Origin: Ignelater luminosus
Taxonomy: Eukaryota; Arthropoda; Insecta; Coleoptera; Elateridae
Direction: 5' to 3'
Assembly (NCBI GenBank): GCA_011009095.1
Contig: VTPC01000417.1
Coordinates: forward strand, 24,707-88,706
Length of the DNA: 64,000 nucleotides
Every line of letters begins with the position of its first letter. Position 1 is the stretch's first letter. The translations under genes were made by a program, and so were the position numbers. A model generated the notes under the pieces. That model did not search any database. It had not been told where the DNA came from and saw only the letters and a program-made list of their open reading frames with translations. Positions 48,751 through 61,213 of the stretch are shown here, one piece after another.

Positions 48751-51700
48751 ATGCGGCGTCGCGGGATTTTAAGCGTCTTAGCTGCAGCGACGCTTCTCAG
48801 CGCCGTGTCGGCACAATGTCCTTGGCAAAGGGAAGTTCCAGAACTCCAATCTTCCTGCTTGTGTTCATATAATCTAGGACATGAATTATCAGTGCAATGT
48901 GATATGGTGGACTGGCAAACACTTCTTGCGGCTTTAAATCAATATGCAACGCACACACCATTAGACCTACTTTATGTAAATAATTCTACAATAGGAACTT
49001 TAACCGATTCGGTTTTCGTAAATTTAGAAGTGCATAACATTCAATTATCCGGTTGTAAAATAAAAAAAGTGTCTAGTGAGGCTTTTAAAGGCCAAGAACA
49101 GCATTTAAAAAATCTCAATCTGCAAGAAAACGATTTAACGGAAGTGCCGGTCGAAAGTCTTCGTTTAATGCGGACATTATCGTTGCTGGATTTGTCTCAT
49201 AATCGTATAACTGAAGTGCCTGATGGGGCGTTTGAAACTTTAAACAAACTTGCGACTTTAAAATTATCCGACAACAACGTAACTTTACATCACGGAGCTT
49301 TACGGGGTCTCGAAGGATCTTTGAAAAATTTAAATCTCAAAGGAACGAGACAAAAAGAAATCCCCATCGCAGCAAGGGGATTAAGAACGTTAGCTTTCTT
49401 GGATTTGTCCCAAAATACAATAAGAAAGCTTCCAGGTCCTGATGGAATGAGTACTTTTGACGGATTAGATTCGTTAACTGCTTTAAATCTTGAAAGAAAC
49501 CTTATACAAACATTAGAGGATAACGCATTCTTTGGAGTAAGATCGACACTTAGTTCTTTGAGTTTGTTAAATAATCTTTTACCAGATTTTCCATCTGCTG
49601 CGATAAGTACTTTATCGGAATTGCGGGTATTAGATATTGGATTCAATTTATTGACAGAATTACCAGAAAGTGCATTCAAAGGAAACCCGTCATTAACGCT
49701 TTTAGCTTTAGATGGTAATCCTTTATCAACAATTCCATTTGGAGGGTTCGCTCATTTAAATAATTCGCTTCGTGGATTAAGTCTTGGTGGTCGCTTCTTA
49801 CATTGCGATTGTCGACTATCGTGGATTATAGACTGGATTCGTAATGGTGATCTTCAAGTTACCAGTAGGGAGAGAAATCCACAATTTTGTGGAAGCCCTC
49901 CGAGATTTAGAGATAGGGGTTTTTATACAATTCAACCAGAAGAATTGAGTTGCAGTAATAAAAATGAAGCTGTAGGGGTAGCAACCGTAGTAAATGAAGA
50001 TTTAGAAGATGTATCTATCGCTGAATCTATTCCTTCCGCAAAATCAGCTACTACAACAACTAATGAACCATTCACAACTTCTGTGTTAACAACGACAAGT
50101 TCAAGTACGTCTTCAGCAACCACCATCACAACAAGCGTAAAATCGACTAGTGTAAGTTCAAGCACAACAGCGAAAGTTTCTATGCGACCGATTCGTACTA
50201 CAACTACACCCCCTTGGAGACAGAATGCCAATTCACGACCCTCGCTAGTTATGGGTTATCCTCCAAGAAATAAGGCGGAAGAAACTACAGAAGTCATCGT
50301 CAAGAATGCTTATCGACAAGATAATTCCGTTATCATTCAATGGGGCTCGGATACAGCAAACATCTTAGGATTCAGAGTGGTTTATCGGCTGTTTGGAGAT
50401 AAAACTTTCAAGCAAGGACCTCCTTTAGAAGCCAGCGAACGGGAATTTAAAATAAAAAATGTGCCCACACAGGTTAGTTAATTGTTTCCTTGACTGGTCT
50501 CTAGATTACATTATTAAACAGCAAAGTTGAATTCTGTCGTGCGCTACATTTCTCATTGCGATTTGTTTCTTACAAGTGCAATTACAATTGCATAAAATAG
50601 AAATGTGGTAGTACATGCAAAAGAATTTCAAATAAGTGTTTCTTATTTTAAGTAGGACATACACCACATCGCACGACTTCATTTGTTTGTAAAACGCTTA
50701 TTACCTTGTTAGATACTATTACCGACCGTGCGAAAGTAACTATAATTATTATTGAATGCCAATATTATGTTTCATTACTCGCTATTTAATGATTCAACTA
50801 TTTACACTAACTTTATAAAAGATCAGGGCTCTATTTAAGTTGTTCCGCATATACTGCAGAAAAACCGTATTTCCTCTAAGCCATTCTTTCCTTTCTTTTC
50901 ATAATTAGGAGCTTTATATAAAGTAAGCCTTCACCTACAGTAAAGCATAAAAGAATAGAATTAGAATTGTTCATGCATTACTAACTTTAATCTGCGTTTC
51001 ATAAAACATTCAATGTTACATATAATAAAATGCACCAAACTAACCAGGTGGTGGCCTTTGGTTGTGATAAAAAGTGGTAGTAAATGAATATTTTAAAGAA
51101 TCACACTCTATCAACTAGAAATGCATCTTAAGTACAACTTCACTATTTTTATTATTAACAATCAACTAAATATAAGTATCTTGGCATACAAGAATAATTA
51201 ATCAAGTTTTCTTCATCTTCAGGAATGCATTGTGGTCTGTGTGGTATCTCTAGAAGAGATAAACGTAACACCAGAATCAGTTCCATATTCCCAATGTCGA
51301 GAAGTTCGCACTGTAACATCAGCCACTTCCAATATGGATAAAATCACCATAGCTGCAAGCGCAGCTATTTGTGGTACAATTGTGGTCGCCGTCATAATAT
51401 TCGTCGCTGCATCGCGAAGACGTTCCAGAAAAATGCACGAGCTTCACCAACAAAAATTGGATGTCAAACACGGACTCCCAATTGCCGGTTTACCAGTTAA
51501 CTGCTGCGGCGGTTTAGGACCAGCACCTAGTCCTGGAGGACCCTTATCATCACTGGCTACTCTAAGCGCTTTTAATAATAATAAGGTGCAATAAAATTTT
51601 AATTACAAAAGAATAAAAATACTTATAATATTAATTTCTTTAAGGATTGGGATCAAGTCTCAACTTATAGTACACAAAGCACAAGAAGACCTGTGATGTA

Positions 51701-52219
51701 TCCAATCGAGCAACCTTCCTCACTTCAAGATGATTTACGTTCTCATTTCAGTTCAAAAGGAAATAAAACACGTTCTATTGCAGATGGTCAATCTCAGCAT
51801 AGTTTTTCCAACCATTCTGGAAGATATTTATCTTCCGGTGCGTTCCCCACAAATCTTTTAGCAGCAAGACAAGGTAAAATGTGTTACCCTAAACGACCTT
51901 AAATGAATGCAAAAGATTTTAAAATTCCACAGACTTACGCCAATCACGACAGTCATTAGCTCTGCAGTCAGACCGTCTCTCTCGCACCTCACATCAAATG
52001 TCACATGCACCTGCTCATTCAGTATCATCATCGACAAGACGTACTAGACCTAGGTCACGTTCACGAGATCATCATAGACCTAGCAGTCGTTACAGTACGG
52101 CTGGGTCTACTCATACACTTAATAACTATTGCGACAATTCTGACAATTGGACTGATCATGATATGGACATTTACATGGCTCGTAACCCGACAACGAGAGG
52201 TGGTCTTGTACCTTTGTAA
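48751..52219 (+). CDS. Single-pass membrane LRR-FN3 protein (four coding exons, 866 aa)
   Basis: Cell-surface receptor or adhesion-type protein. The coding exons are 48751-50472, 51223-51585, 51645-51873 and 51933-52219. All have GT-AG junctions and the frame is kept throughout. Residues 1-21 are a signal peptide (cleavage after AVSA). A cysteine-bearing LRR N-cap follows, then about ten leucine-rich repeats (~70-345) and an LRR C-terminal cap from about 350 (HCDCRLSWIIDW plus later cysteines). A Ser/Thr-rich stalk covers ~425-490, an FN3-like domain ~515-600 (VIIQWGS, GFRVVYRLFG), one membrane helix ~615-637 (ITIAASAAICGTIVV...), and a ~230-residue basic and Ser-rich tail ends GGLVPL. The splice acceptor is three bases before the ATG, so a 5' UTR exon lies upstream. 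The architecture resembles FLRT/LRIT-like proteins and insect neuronal or tendon LRR proteins such as Lrt; orthology is not established. Confidence 0.93.
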
Positions 52220-55200
52220 AACGTTCTTGTTCTTTTGTTTTGTTTTTTTTTTTTTTAACTTGAAGATGATACCTAAAGTGTTTATATAAATCAATGGTGC
52301 CTTGTGGTAATAACGTTTTGTTTTCATTTAGGGTGATAAACTTGATGTTGATGGCTCAATTTTATTTTAATCTTTACATTATGAGTAAGTATAAATAAGT
52401 ACTATAAATATTATTTAATTGCAATGCAATAAGAATGTTTTTGTATAAGTACCATAAATTATTCGTACACTTAAAACTAATATTTTATACTGATATGATG
52501 TAATTTGTAAAATTTTTATTAGGTTAATATTAATATAATTACAAATAACCATTGTGTTTGTTTTTTACAAAAACTTGTACATTTTTTTTCTAAAACTCTT
52601 TAATTTATAGTAATTGTTTTTCTTTCCTTTCCAACTTCAAATTTTAAAACATCGTACAAACAGAAATGGTATAATAATCTGAACTTGAACTACATAAGTG
52701 CAAATAATTTTTAATTCAAAGAAACCCAAAAGCTTTATTACAACAAACAGATTTCCAATAATGAAAGCCCTAAAGCAAACAGAAATAACAGAAGTCTTGA
52801 CATAATTTAACAAGAAAAATGATTGTTATATATCTTTTTCATTATTATTTCAAGTAAACCGGGATTTTTAAAAATCTTTAAAATCTAATGTTCGATGTTA
52901 AAATTAAATCACTTGTGTCTATTACTATAAAATATCTGATATTTCATAGTCAATACCATCATACCAGAGATGGAAACAGAGATGAGGAAACAGTTGGACT
53001 TAAAACATGCTCTATCCTACAAATTTATTTCCAAATGAATGTTCACAGGATTAGTAATTAAATAATAATAAGTTAAATTACTTAGATGATGTTATTAGTA
53101 CTCTGCCACCATGTGGATGATTACTTCTGATAAATGATTCTAATCATCCCTTTCTAATGTTGGACTGAAGTTTCTGAAATTACATTTAGGTTATGTTCAC
53201 CAATTATTTCCAATTTTTTATTTTTAGGTGGAATCATCAAAAATTAATTTTGTTATACAAATACATAAAATTTTAAGCTGTACAAACTATGTATATTAAA
53301 TTCATGTTCAAGATAAAGTGCAGTAGTAAACAATTATCGGTGAATGATTGTCTCACATCTGCATTGTGACTGGCCACTAAGTATCGGCAGTAAGGCCCTA
53401 TACAGTGCATCAGCTGCTTGGTCACTTGCATTTGTTTTGCATGCACTCTATCTTCAATGTAGTGTAGTTAGAACAGAAAAACAACTAAGGTTGCAAATGT
53501 ATCATATTAACACAATTTTTATTAAATTCTGATTTAGCATACAAGAGAATTATCTGTTTAATTGGAAGATAAGATTAGAATCACTTTATACTTGTCAGTC
53601 TGTGTTAATTAATTAATGCTTTTAGGTATTATGATAAAACCATCAATTGCGTAATAAAGTTTTTGTAAGCGAAGTATGTCCACATGATTAACAGTAAATA
53701 CCTGCTACAGCTGCTGCCAGGATAAGTAACTGCATGTGAAGAATGCTTTTACAACAAAGAAATTAGAAAATTCCTCTTTCTCTTATTAGGAATTATTTTG
53801 CATTGTGATTAATATCTGAAAATCTAATTAATTGTGTATTAGGTCTGATATTATTTACTAGTTACTCTGTTCTAAGATCTCAGCAAATCCTTTTACTAAT
53901 GTTTAAAATGGCTAGTTTATAATTATTACTATTAAATAAAAAGATTTATTTACTTCTGGCATTTCATTTGCAGCTCACAAATATGTGATCAGAAATTAGA
54001 TCACTTGGAATAGTCCATGATTAGATTTGCTTAGTTGACACTACTAGTAGGCATATTCTTTTGTTGTGATCTAAGTAAACCAATTTAATCTAACTAATCC
54101 AAATCATTACGATGCACCTATTGATGTACATGACATTTTTAAAAAGTTAGGTTAATTTCAAAGAAACTAGAAATGAAAGACTAATAGAATGATTTTCTTC
54201 ATAGAAAGTTAGAGAATAAAAGATAAGGAGCGATAAAACTATTGAATTTAAAAACACCCACAGGTCAGATTTTATTTAAAAATTCAATTGTTACATAAAA
54301 TAAGAAGAATTACATTTAAATTTATTTTAGTTTTTTCTGAAAGTTTTAATGTATCTGTATAAAATTTTGTACACAACTATACAGGGTATTGAAAAAATGT
54401 CATCTACTATTGTTTGTTCAATGAACCATAGACTGATTCACATCATTTTTAGGCACAAAACATGTAATCAGTGATCAATAAAAGATGCAATCACAGTGCT
54501 ACTCTTGATATCAGTGAAAGAACTGTTACAACAAAAATTGATATCTTCATCCATTTCAAAGATACAGTCATTTTTGTAAAAATAATATGATAACACTGAA
54601 CAACTGAAGCAAAACAACTGAAATGTGTTCATAGCATTTAAGCAATCAAATAGAATGTTGTGTTTTGTTTCATAGGTTAATGATTTTATTTCTTTCAACA
54701 ATAAATGAATAAACGAGCACAATACAATCGATGCTTTCTAAAATACAAACAAGAAATGGCACCCGAATTGTTGAAGAACATCCAGTGTTTCATTACAAAC
54801 AACCAAAGCCCCATGTCTATACAAACATTTGTTCCTGAAATGTAGAATATGTCTTGGAAAAAATGAAAGACTGCAGACAATCCATGTTTATTGCTGATTG
54901 CCCATTCCTGAGATCCAAAAGATGTTAAAAAAAAACGAAAACACCAAAGAACAATTGGCAGTGATCTCCAAAGTGTCTTCCACCAATCTAATACCAATCT
55001 TGGTAGTATTTACCAATTTTGAGACAAGAATCTGTTAAGCACTTATCTGAAGAAGTGATCCAATGGTTCTTGACACTTTTCAGTATACCTTAAGATTCAG
55101 TCAGTTCCTTGTTATTAAAAAGTTGTTCCTCCTTCATTAAAGTACTCAAAGAGGAGAGTTCTTTTTGTAAGGATTGATGACAATCATCTTCCAAATTCTA

Positions 55201-56002
55201 TCTACCTAATTCTATTGTTAAACAGTTAATCCCCATTAACATTCAATAATGCTGAAGTTCTGCCATTTTTAATTTGGAAATAATGTCAACAATAATTTCA
55301 TGTTTTACCACATTGATGCTGATCTTAGCTTATTTTCCCATCTAGAATTTCTTCGTTTAAGTGAACTTTTATTGTTTAGAATTTTGTAATCTTCAATTTT
55401 CTTGCATTTCAAGTTTAGGGTCTGTTGAGTTTTCTTATAAGATTTGATTTTGAATTGAACTTAGAATATTTCTATTCCCGCTGAGGCAAGCATCGTAAGA
55501 AAAAATGAAAGTGAATCTTGGATATACCGTAAATGTGTCAAATAATACAGTATATTTATTATAGAAGACGTTGTTTCAACATCCTGCCTTCTTTTTAAAG
55601 GCAATCTGCAAGGTTATCAAATCTTCGTACAGTTTATCGATATTCACTGTTTTGACTGCTTTCAAATTGCATTCTAAAAAATGTGTTATGGAGATTCTTC
55701 TTCTCCACATAGTGAGATGATTCCTGCATGTGTAGTTTTTTTCTTAAATGCAGCGTACATTGCATGGTTGCTTCTTATTCTACAAACTGTTTGTATAAAA
55801 TCACAGTTTGTAATTTGACTAAACCAACGTATAGAAGATACTTACATCTAGTTGAATTTGCTTCAACAAATTTGTTAAATTGAAAGACTACAATTCAAAA
55901 ACACACCAATCTTCAATTTTATTTTTATGGAGTTAACCTCACTTTTTTAAATGCCAATGTCATTTCACTCATCAATATTTCAGTTATATGGTATACCCTA
56001 TC
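52220..56002. other. 3' flank of the LRR gene and spacer
   Basis: Starts with a T12 tract and probable 3' UTR. I cannot fix the polyadenylation site: AATAAA occurs at about 53934-53939, far downstream. The two minus-strand frames at 54468-54722 and 54695-54997 lie in different phases and are unrecognised; they may be a relic. TACAGGGTATTG at 54381 resembles an element end but has no partner nearby. Confidence 0.4.
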
Positions 56003-56419
56003 TCATTTCTATAATTCCAATCCATTTCAAATGTTTAGGGTTTTAGTTGCATGCACTGTTATACCCCAAACTTATTTATATTGGTGTTACTAGAAAATCT
56101 TCTGTCAGACGAATGTCATATGTCAAAATAGGGTTAAAATGCAGTAAATTCGCTTTTATGTGCAAATCAGTTTGATTACAATTAATATTGAAGTAATAAA
56201 CACAAAAAATAAATTTTTATTTTAAATAATAAACAAACAACAAAAGATAACTACGAAATGCAAACATTTACCTCTTCTGAATGATAATCTAGCCTCTAAT
56301 TTTAAATAAAAACAAATAACAATATTGTCAACATTTCTCAATGAAAAATTCTAGTGTTTAGAAGGTTTTGTTACCAACACAACAAAAATTTAACAGGAAT
56401 TAGAGAAATGAGATAAACT
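56003..56419 (+). repeat. Direct repeat, copy A (with 108-bp extra segment)
   Basis: Matches 58497-58806 over about 310 bp, including CATTTCTATAATTCCAATCC at the start and AGAAGGTTTTGTTACCAACA near the end. Copy A carries an extra 108 bp at 56063-56170 (ACCCCAAACTT...CAAATCAG) absent from copy B. Confidence 0.75.
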
Positions 56420-56707
56420 ATAGACAGTATAGTTTGTCAATGAAAATAGCAATGAAAATTTTTATATACTGTGTTCATGTTGTTTTTAGATGAGAGAGAG
56501 TAAGTTGTGTGAATTGGATGCAGAATCGTGTAAATGAGGCTTTTTATGTTGAGATGATTTTTGACATATCTTTTTGAAGTTTAAATGTTATGTTTTCCAT
56601 CATTTATTGCTTAGTATGTTGCTAGATACTTTTCAAATTTGCAAATGCCAAGTATTCTTTGATTTGACTGTCTGACAAGTATGAAAGTAATTAAACAAAG
56701 TAAATTA

Positions 56708-57107
56708 AGATGCAGAAAAAATAACATTGTTAAGAATGTTGGTGAACTATTGGTGAACAGACGTATATTTCTTCCAACACGATTACGACTTGAAATTGCT
56801 GCTTCTTCATTCTATTGAATTTTAAATTTTCTGAAACTATCTCAAAAGTGACCTACAAAAATTTCATAGCTATAATATATTCACGTTGTTTTTAGATGGC
56901 GGTTGGCCATGCTTTTGATTTAATAAATTGGAAACTGTTGTGACTACATTTTTGTTGTATTGGAAACCATAATTTTTGTAAGTCACTTCTGAAATAGTTT
57001 CAGAATATTTAAAATTCAATAGAGCGAAGAAGCAGCTAACTTCAAGTCATAATTGATGATAGGAGAAACATGTCTGTTCACCAACAGGCAGTGAAATTAC
57101 TGCATCT
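56708..57107. repeat. Inverted-repeat element (~120-bp arms)
   Basis: The left arm, about 56708-56870, pairs with about 56975-57107. Shared blocks are TTGGTGAACAGAC, GCTGCTTCTTC and TCTATTGAATTTTAAAT. The loop is about 100 bp. A short extra partial copy of the arm lies just downstream (57115-57175: TATGACTTGAAG, CTCCTTCTTCACTCTAT). No coding content; MITE-like. Confidence 0.65.
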
Positions 57108-57195
57108 TTAGCATTATGATTATGACTTGAAGAGTGTATATTCAATGCTTGAAGCTAGCTCCTTCTTCACTCTATTTCTAACATCATCTTGACAG

Positions 57196-57436
57196 TGGGT
57201 GCATTCAGGGACACGCTCAGCAGTTGAAATTCAGCTAAGTTACTGAGAATCTCACTCAGCAATTCAGCACCTGTCCAACCTCGAATCAAATGACCAATCA
57301 ATGTGCTCACAATAGTGTGACAGATGCAGCAGCAGAGTCATTCAGGGAACTGTTCTGTGTTGAAACTTAACGTGCGCTGACAAAATTCTTGCTAATTGAC
57401 CGTTTGCTGACCATCCCTGAGGCCTGAATGTGCCCA
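57196..57436. repeat. Small MITE-like element
   Basis: The ends are imperfect inverted repeats: TGGGTGCATTCAGGG at the left and the reverse complement of TGGGCACATTCAGGCC at the right. The interior is GC-richer than the flanks and repeats CTCAGCA-type words. A related relic lies at 42008-42060. No clear target duplication. Confidence 0.5.
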
Positions 57437-57731
57437 ATGACTTTTAATCATTGTACACATGTTATTATAACAAAAATAAGTAGTTAATATGGTTTTCTTC
57501 TAAATAACAAGCCATTTACATGTAAATGAAAAAAGCAATGACATCTTAAAACCAAGCATCGGAACCATTATGATACTTTTAGAAACTGCTAAACAAATAT
57601 GAATTTCAGTTTTAACATTTTCTTGGTTTACTGATTCCAATACCAAGAATTCCAGTTCCACATTATGGTTCTTTTCTTTCAAGTAACTAATACCATTAAA
57701 GTAAAACGTTTTGATTCATAGCAAAATAATT

Positions 57732-57882
57732 AGTGGCGGCTGGTGATCTAACTTCAGGGGGTGCATAAACTATGTGATCGCCGCTAGATTGGTTGAAATT
57801 GTCAAATTATACAGAAACAAACCAATCAAGCAGTAATTACTTGGTTTGTGTACCTCCTGAAGTTAGGTCACCTGCCGCCACT
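57732..57882. repeat. Small MITE, hAT-like ends
   Basis: Thirty-one-bp inverted ends (AGTGGCGGCTGGTGATCTAA / AGTGGCGGCAGGTGACCTAA outermost) match at nearly every position, around a ~90-bp centre that itself contains a partial inverted repeat (TTGGTTGAAA / AAACCAA-type). CAGTGGCGG-type ends are common in hAT-derived MITEs; the right end has the outermost C, the left end has T. No 8-bp duplication could be read. Confidence 0.65.
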
Positions 57883-58496
57883 GAATTACTGATACTTTTA
57901 AAGTTTGATTATATTGAGAATTATTGATTCAACTAAGAAGAAATTGTATAGCCAAATTTACTAAATATGATGATCTTATTTTATGTTAACTTGTGTTACG
58001 TAATGATCTAAGCTTATGAAGTTATGGTAGGTACTCTTCTTTTTCCATTTCAGTGCCTTTAAAAACAATACCAAGGTCTCCATTAACCAGTCTATATTTT
58101 ATTCAAGTGATTGGTTATCATCTCAACTTAACATTAATAACAAAATATTTTTATAAATAGGTTTTGCTAGCAGTATAAATGATTTGATTTCATTTCCAAT
58201 TTTTTAGTTCTGATTCGAGTATTAATATAATAAGTTTTATTTAAGTGTTTCCGATATGAAGTTTAGTAGTACTGTTTTTGTTTTTAATGATTCCGATTCT
58301 AATTATGCTTCCTAAAATATTATTGATTCCATTTTCAATTCAGCTTTTTTCAGATTCCAATTCTAACCCCTGCTTAGAATGCAATGAAATCTTTAAGGTT
58401 AGGTATATTTGTCAATAGTATCATGTCATACCTGCCTTAATACAATCAAGTGTGGAGATTTCATAGCTAACTATCAAAATTTTTATTTCTCTATTT
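57883..58496. other. Spacer, no gene seen
   Basis: AT-rich sequence between two repeats; nothing recognised. Confidence 0.45.
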
Positions 58497-58806
58497 TCAT
58501 TTCTATAATTCCAATCCATTTCAAATGTTTAAGGTTTTAGTTGCATGCACTGTTATTTTGATTACAATTAATATTGAAGTAATAAACACAAAAAATAAAT
58601 TTTTATTCCAAATAATAAACAAACAACAAAAGGTAACTCTACGAAATGCAAACATTTACCTTTGTGAATGACAATCTAACCTCTGATTTTAATTAAAAAC
58701 ATAAATAACAATACCATCAACATTTCTCAATGAAACATTCTAGTGCCTAGAAGGTTTTGTTACCAACACAACAAAAATTTAACAGGAATTATAAAAGTGA
58801 GATGAA
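58497..58806 (+). repeat. Direct repeat, copy B
   Basis: Second copy of 56003-56419, about 2.5 kb downstream in the same orientation, without the 108-bp segment. CTGTTAT joins TTTGATT directly. Confidence 0.75.
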
Positions 58807-61213
58807 CTTTAAATTATTTATCTACTATTGTGCTTAAATTATGTAAAGATTTTGTTGCTGCACCTACATAAATATCAAATTACCTTTACCATATTTTATT
58901 GAATAAGAGAGTGAGTTGATTTTAGAAGAATAATGGGTAGATTCATCTTTTTTTTTCATTTTAGGAATAAAGAATTACAAATTCTAGTAAAGTCTATTTT
59001 TGTTAACTTATAATGAAGGTAATAAGAACAGTAAAGTTAATTGTTTATAACAGTAGAGTAATAGTGACAACAACTCTTAAAAAAGCGGCAAATTAGCTTG
59101 TAAACAAACCAGCAGGTCGGAGGGTGGTTCGCGTTTTTATAATAGATGTCACGACGGTCGAACGCCGAGCCAGCGGTCGAGCGAGGTTAGATCAGTGCTG
59201 TACATGTGGAAGTAAACTAGACCTATACCTGAGTTACTTTTATTTGCTATAATTATGAAATGTAAAAGCATTTGTGTCGTGAATGAATGTCGGGCGAATA
59301 ATGAAACATTCGATGTGCATTTTTTTTTAATTTTCCAACGTAAACAAAGGTAAGGAATAAAAGTTTTGTTACTTTTAGATGTGTCTTTGAAAAACAAGAT
59401 AAATAATATTAATAAAATTGATAAAAAACAATAATTGTACATAATACATGTAAATAAGAAAGATATGTAACAAAATAATATTTTTTATAAATTACTAAGT
59501 AATAAATATGAAAACATAACCAATTTATTTTTGATTTATTTAAATGTAACCATTGAAGATAGATCTTTGAGTACAAGAACAATAATGTATCTAAAATGTA
59601 TTGTGATAAATTTGATTTCTTTGGATATTTGTGCATGATTTACATCCTCTTCTTTAATTTAATGCAATGCCATTATAAATTTGGTAAAGTGAAATTTAAT
59701 AACAGAAAATGCAATGGTAGCCTTTCTAATAATTCATAATGTCCATAAATAAATCTACACGCGCCATTGACACTAGCGTAGCGACATCTGTTCGAAATAT
59801 CGGTATTACCCACCAACTATTACTTCAAGGTCATCGGTTGGCGTTTGAAAAGAACAAAATTTTTGAAGAATTGATCTACTTCAATAATCACTATATGCTA
59901 ATGACAATTTTTCTGACTCAGAAACATTAGGAAAGCATCACTTTACCTGCCAAGGCAGAGGTATTCTTTCCTGATTAATTTTATCAAGAACAAAATAAAA
60001 AGGCTGAGGTAACATATTTCCATCTAATTTCATTTTGTTTTCTATATTTTTCTATTTTAAGAACTTGTTTTTTTAATATGTAGTTGCAGAAAATATTTTA
60101 TACAAAGCACGTCAGGAAAGTGTCTTCACAGAACTCGCCTGCTTGCCCTGTTACAGTATCACACCTCTAACTTGTTACATAAATAACTATTTTCTTAATA
60201 TTTCTATAAACACTTGAAAAACGTTTCAGAGCAAAAGTCAATGAGGTAAGATCGAGAGATTTATTGTACTGCTGAAACTGGAGATTATGTGATTATAAAG
60301 GTTGAGAAATGCTGGTCTAGTAAATGAACCATCTATTTGTAATTTCTAGAAACTGAACTTAGCATTCTGTCAGGTTGCTTGTCATTTAAACATAAAGAAT
60401 AAAATACATACAAAAATTTTCTGAATAGTCGCACAATACTGAACGTATTTTATGTAACCTATTTTTTAACGTTTTTCAGTGATACAAGGTTTTATGTAAT
60501 GTAGCTATTCTTTTGTTTTTCAATTACTAATCTTTTTCATACCAACATCAAAAGTTGTTAGAAATGTTTAGATATAATCTTATAACTTTGATAAAATTCA
60601 TTTAAGTTTATCATAGTAACACAGGACTTACTACTTTACATTCCCCTCCCCTTATTATCATAGTATGAACAATGGTGTAGTATAAAAGTTTTAAAATATA
60701 TGAAATAAAATGTACTTCTTGTACAGTGTAAAATTAGTCAATGAGAATTGAAACTATTTAGTATGCAGAGCCGCAATTAAACAAACAATAAAATGGCCTG
60801 AATTCAGCTTTTATTAACAGTGAGTTATGATTCCACTTTTTATCATATTATCGTTTATTGAATGTTCAAATACTAAAATATTTTACACTTATTTTTACAC
60901 AACTTGATCCCTCTGGTAGCATCTCGACTCACTTACAAAATCAACAGGTAGGTAAAATTTTAATTCCACTGGTTAAAGAATCTACCAAGAGATGTCACTA
61001 CTATATTCACTTAATACCTTGCTCCATACAAAAATTAGGAGTTATAAATCTTTACTTTTAAACTGATTTTACAACAACATAATTCAACGTCAACATATAA
61101 AAATGCAATAACATTTGCAACATATTAAAGAAAATCTCATCAAATATGCTTACAAATTCAATTAACTAACAATAACATTCAAACACAAATAAATTCAATT
61201 ATAAAGTACTTAC
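58807..61213. other. Probable RAB3GAP1 intron and spacer
   Basis: The donor at the end of RAB3GAP1 exon 2 (GTAAGT) opens into this AT-rich stretch on the minus strand. I looked for the next exon (expected phase 2) and found none. A GC-richer tract at 59105-59200 (plus strand GGTCGGAGGGTGGTTCGCG...) could be a promoter or non-coding exon. Confidence 0.4.

Noticed and set aside
49290-50231. Minus-strand open frames of 129 and 99 codons
   Set aside because: Shadows of the LRR gene's first exon; the plus-strand product has clear domains and correct splice sites.
52005-52327. Alternative frames over the last LRR exon
   Set aside because: The phase-1 join from exon 3 selects the frame ending at 52219; the other frames are shadows.
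60858-61061. Possible plus-strand exon (QLDPSGSISTHLQNQ followed by a GTAGGT donor) or, on the minus strand, a next RAB3GAP1 exon
   Set aside because: No acceptable acceptor on the plus strand and no similarity to the expected RAB3GAP1 continuation on the minus strand; the minus reading hits a stop after 13 codons.
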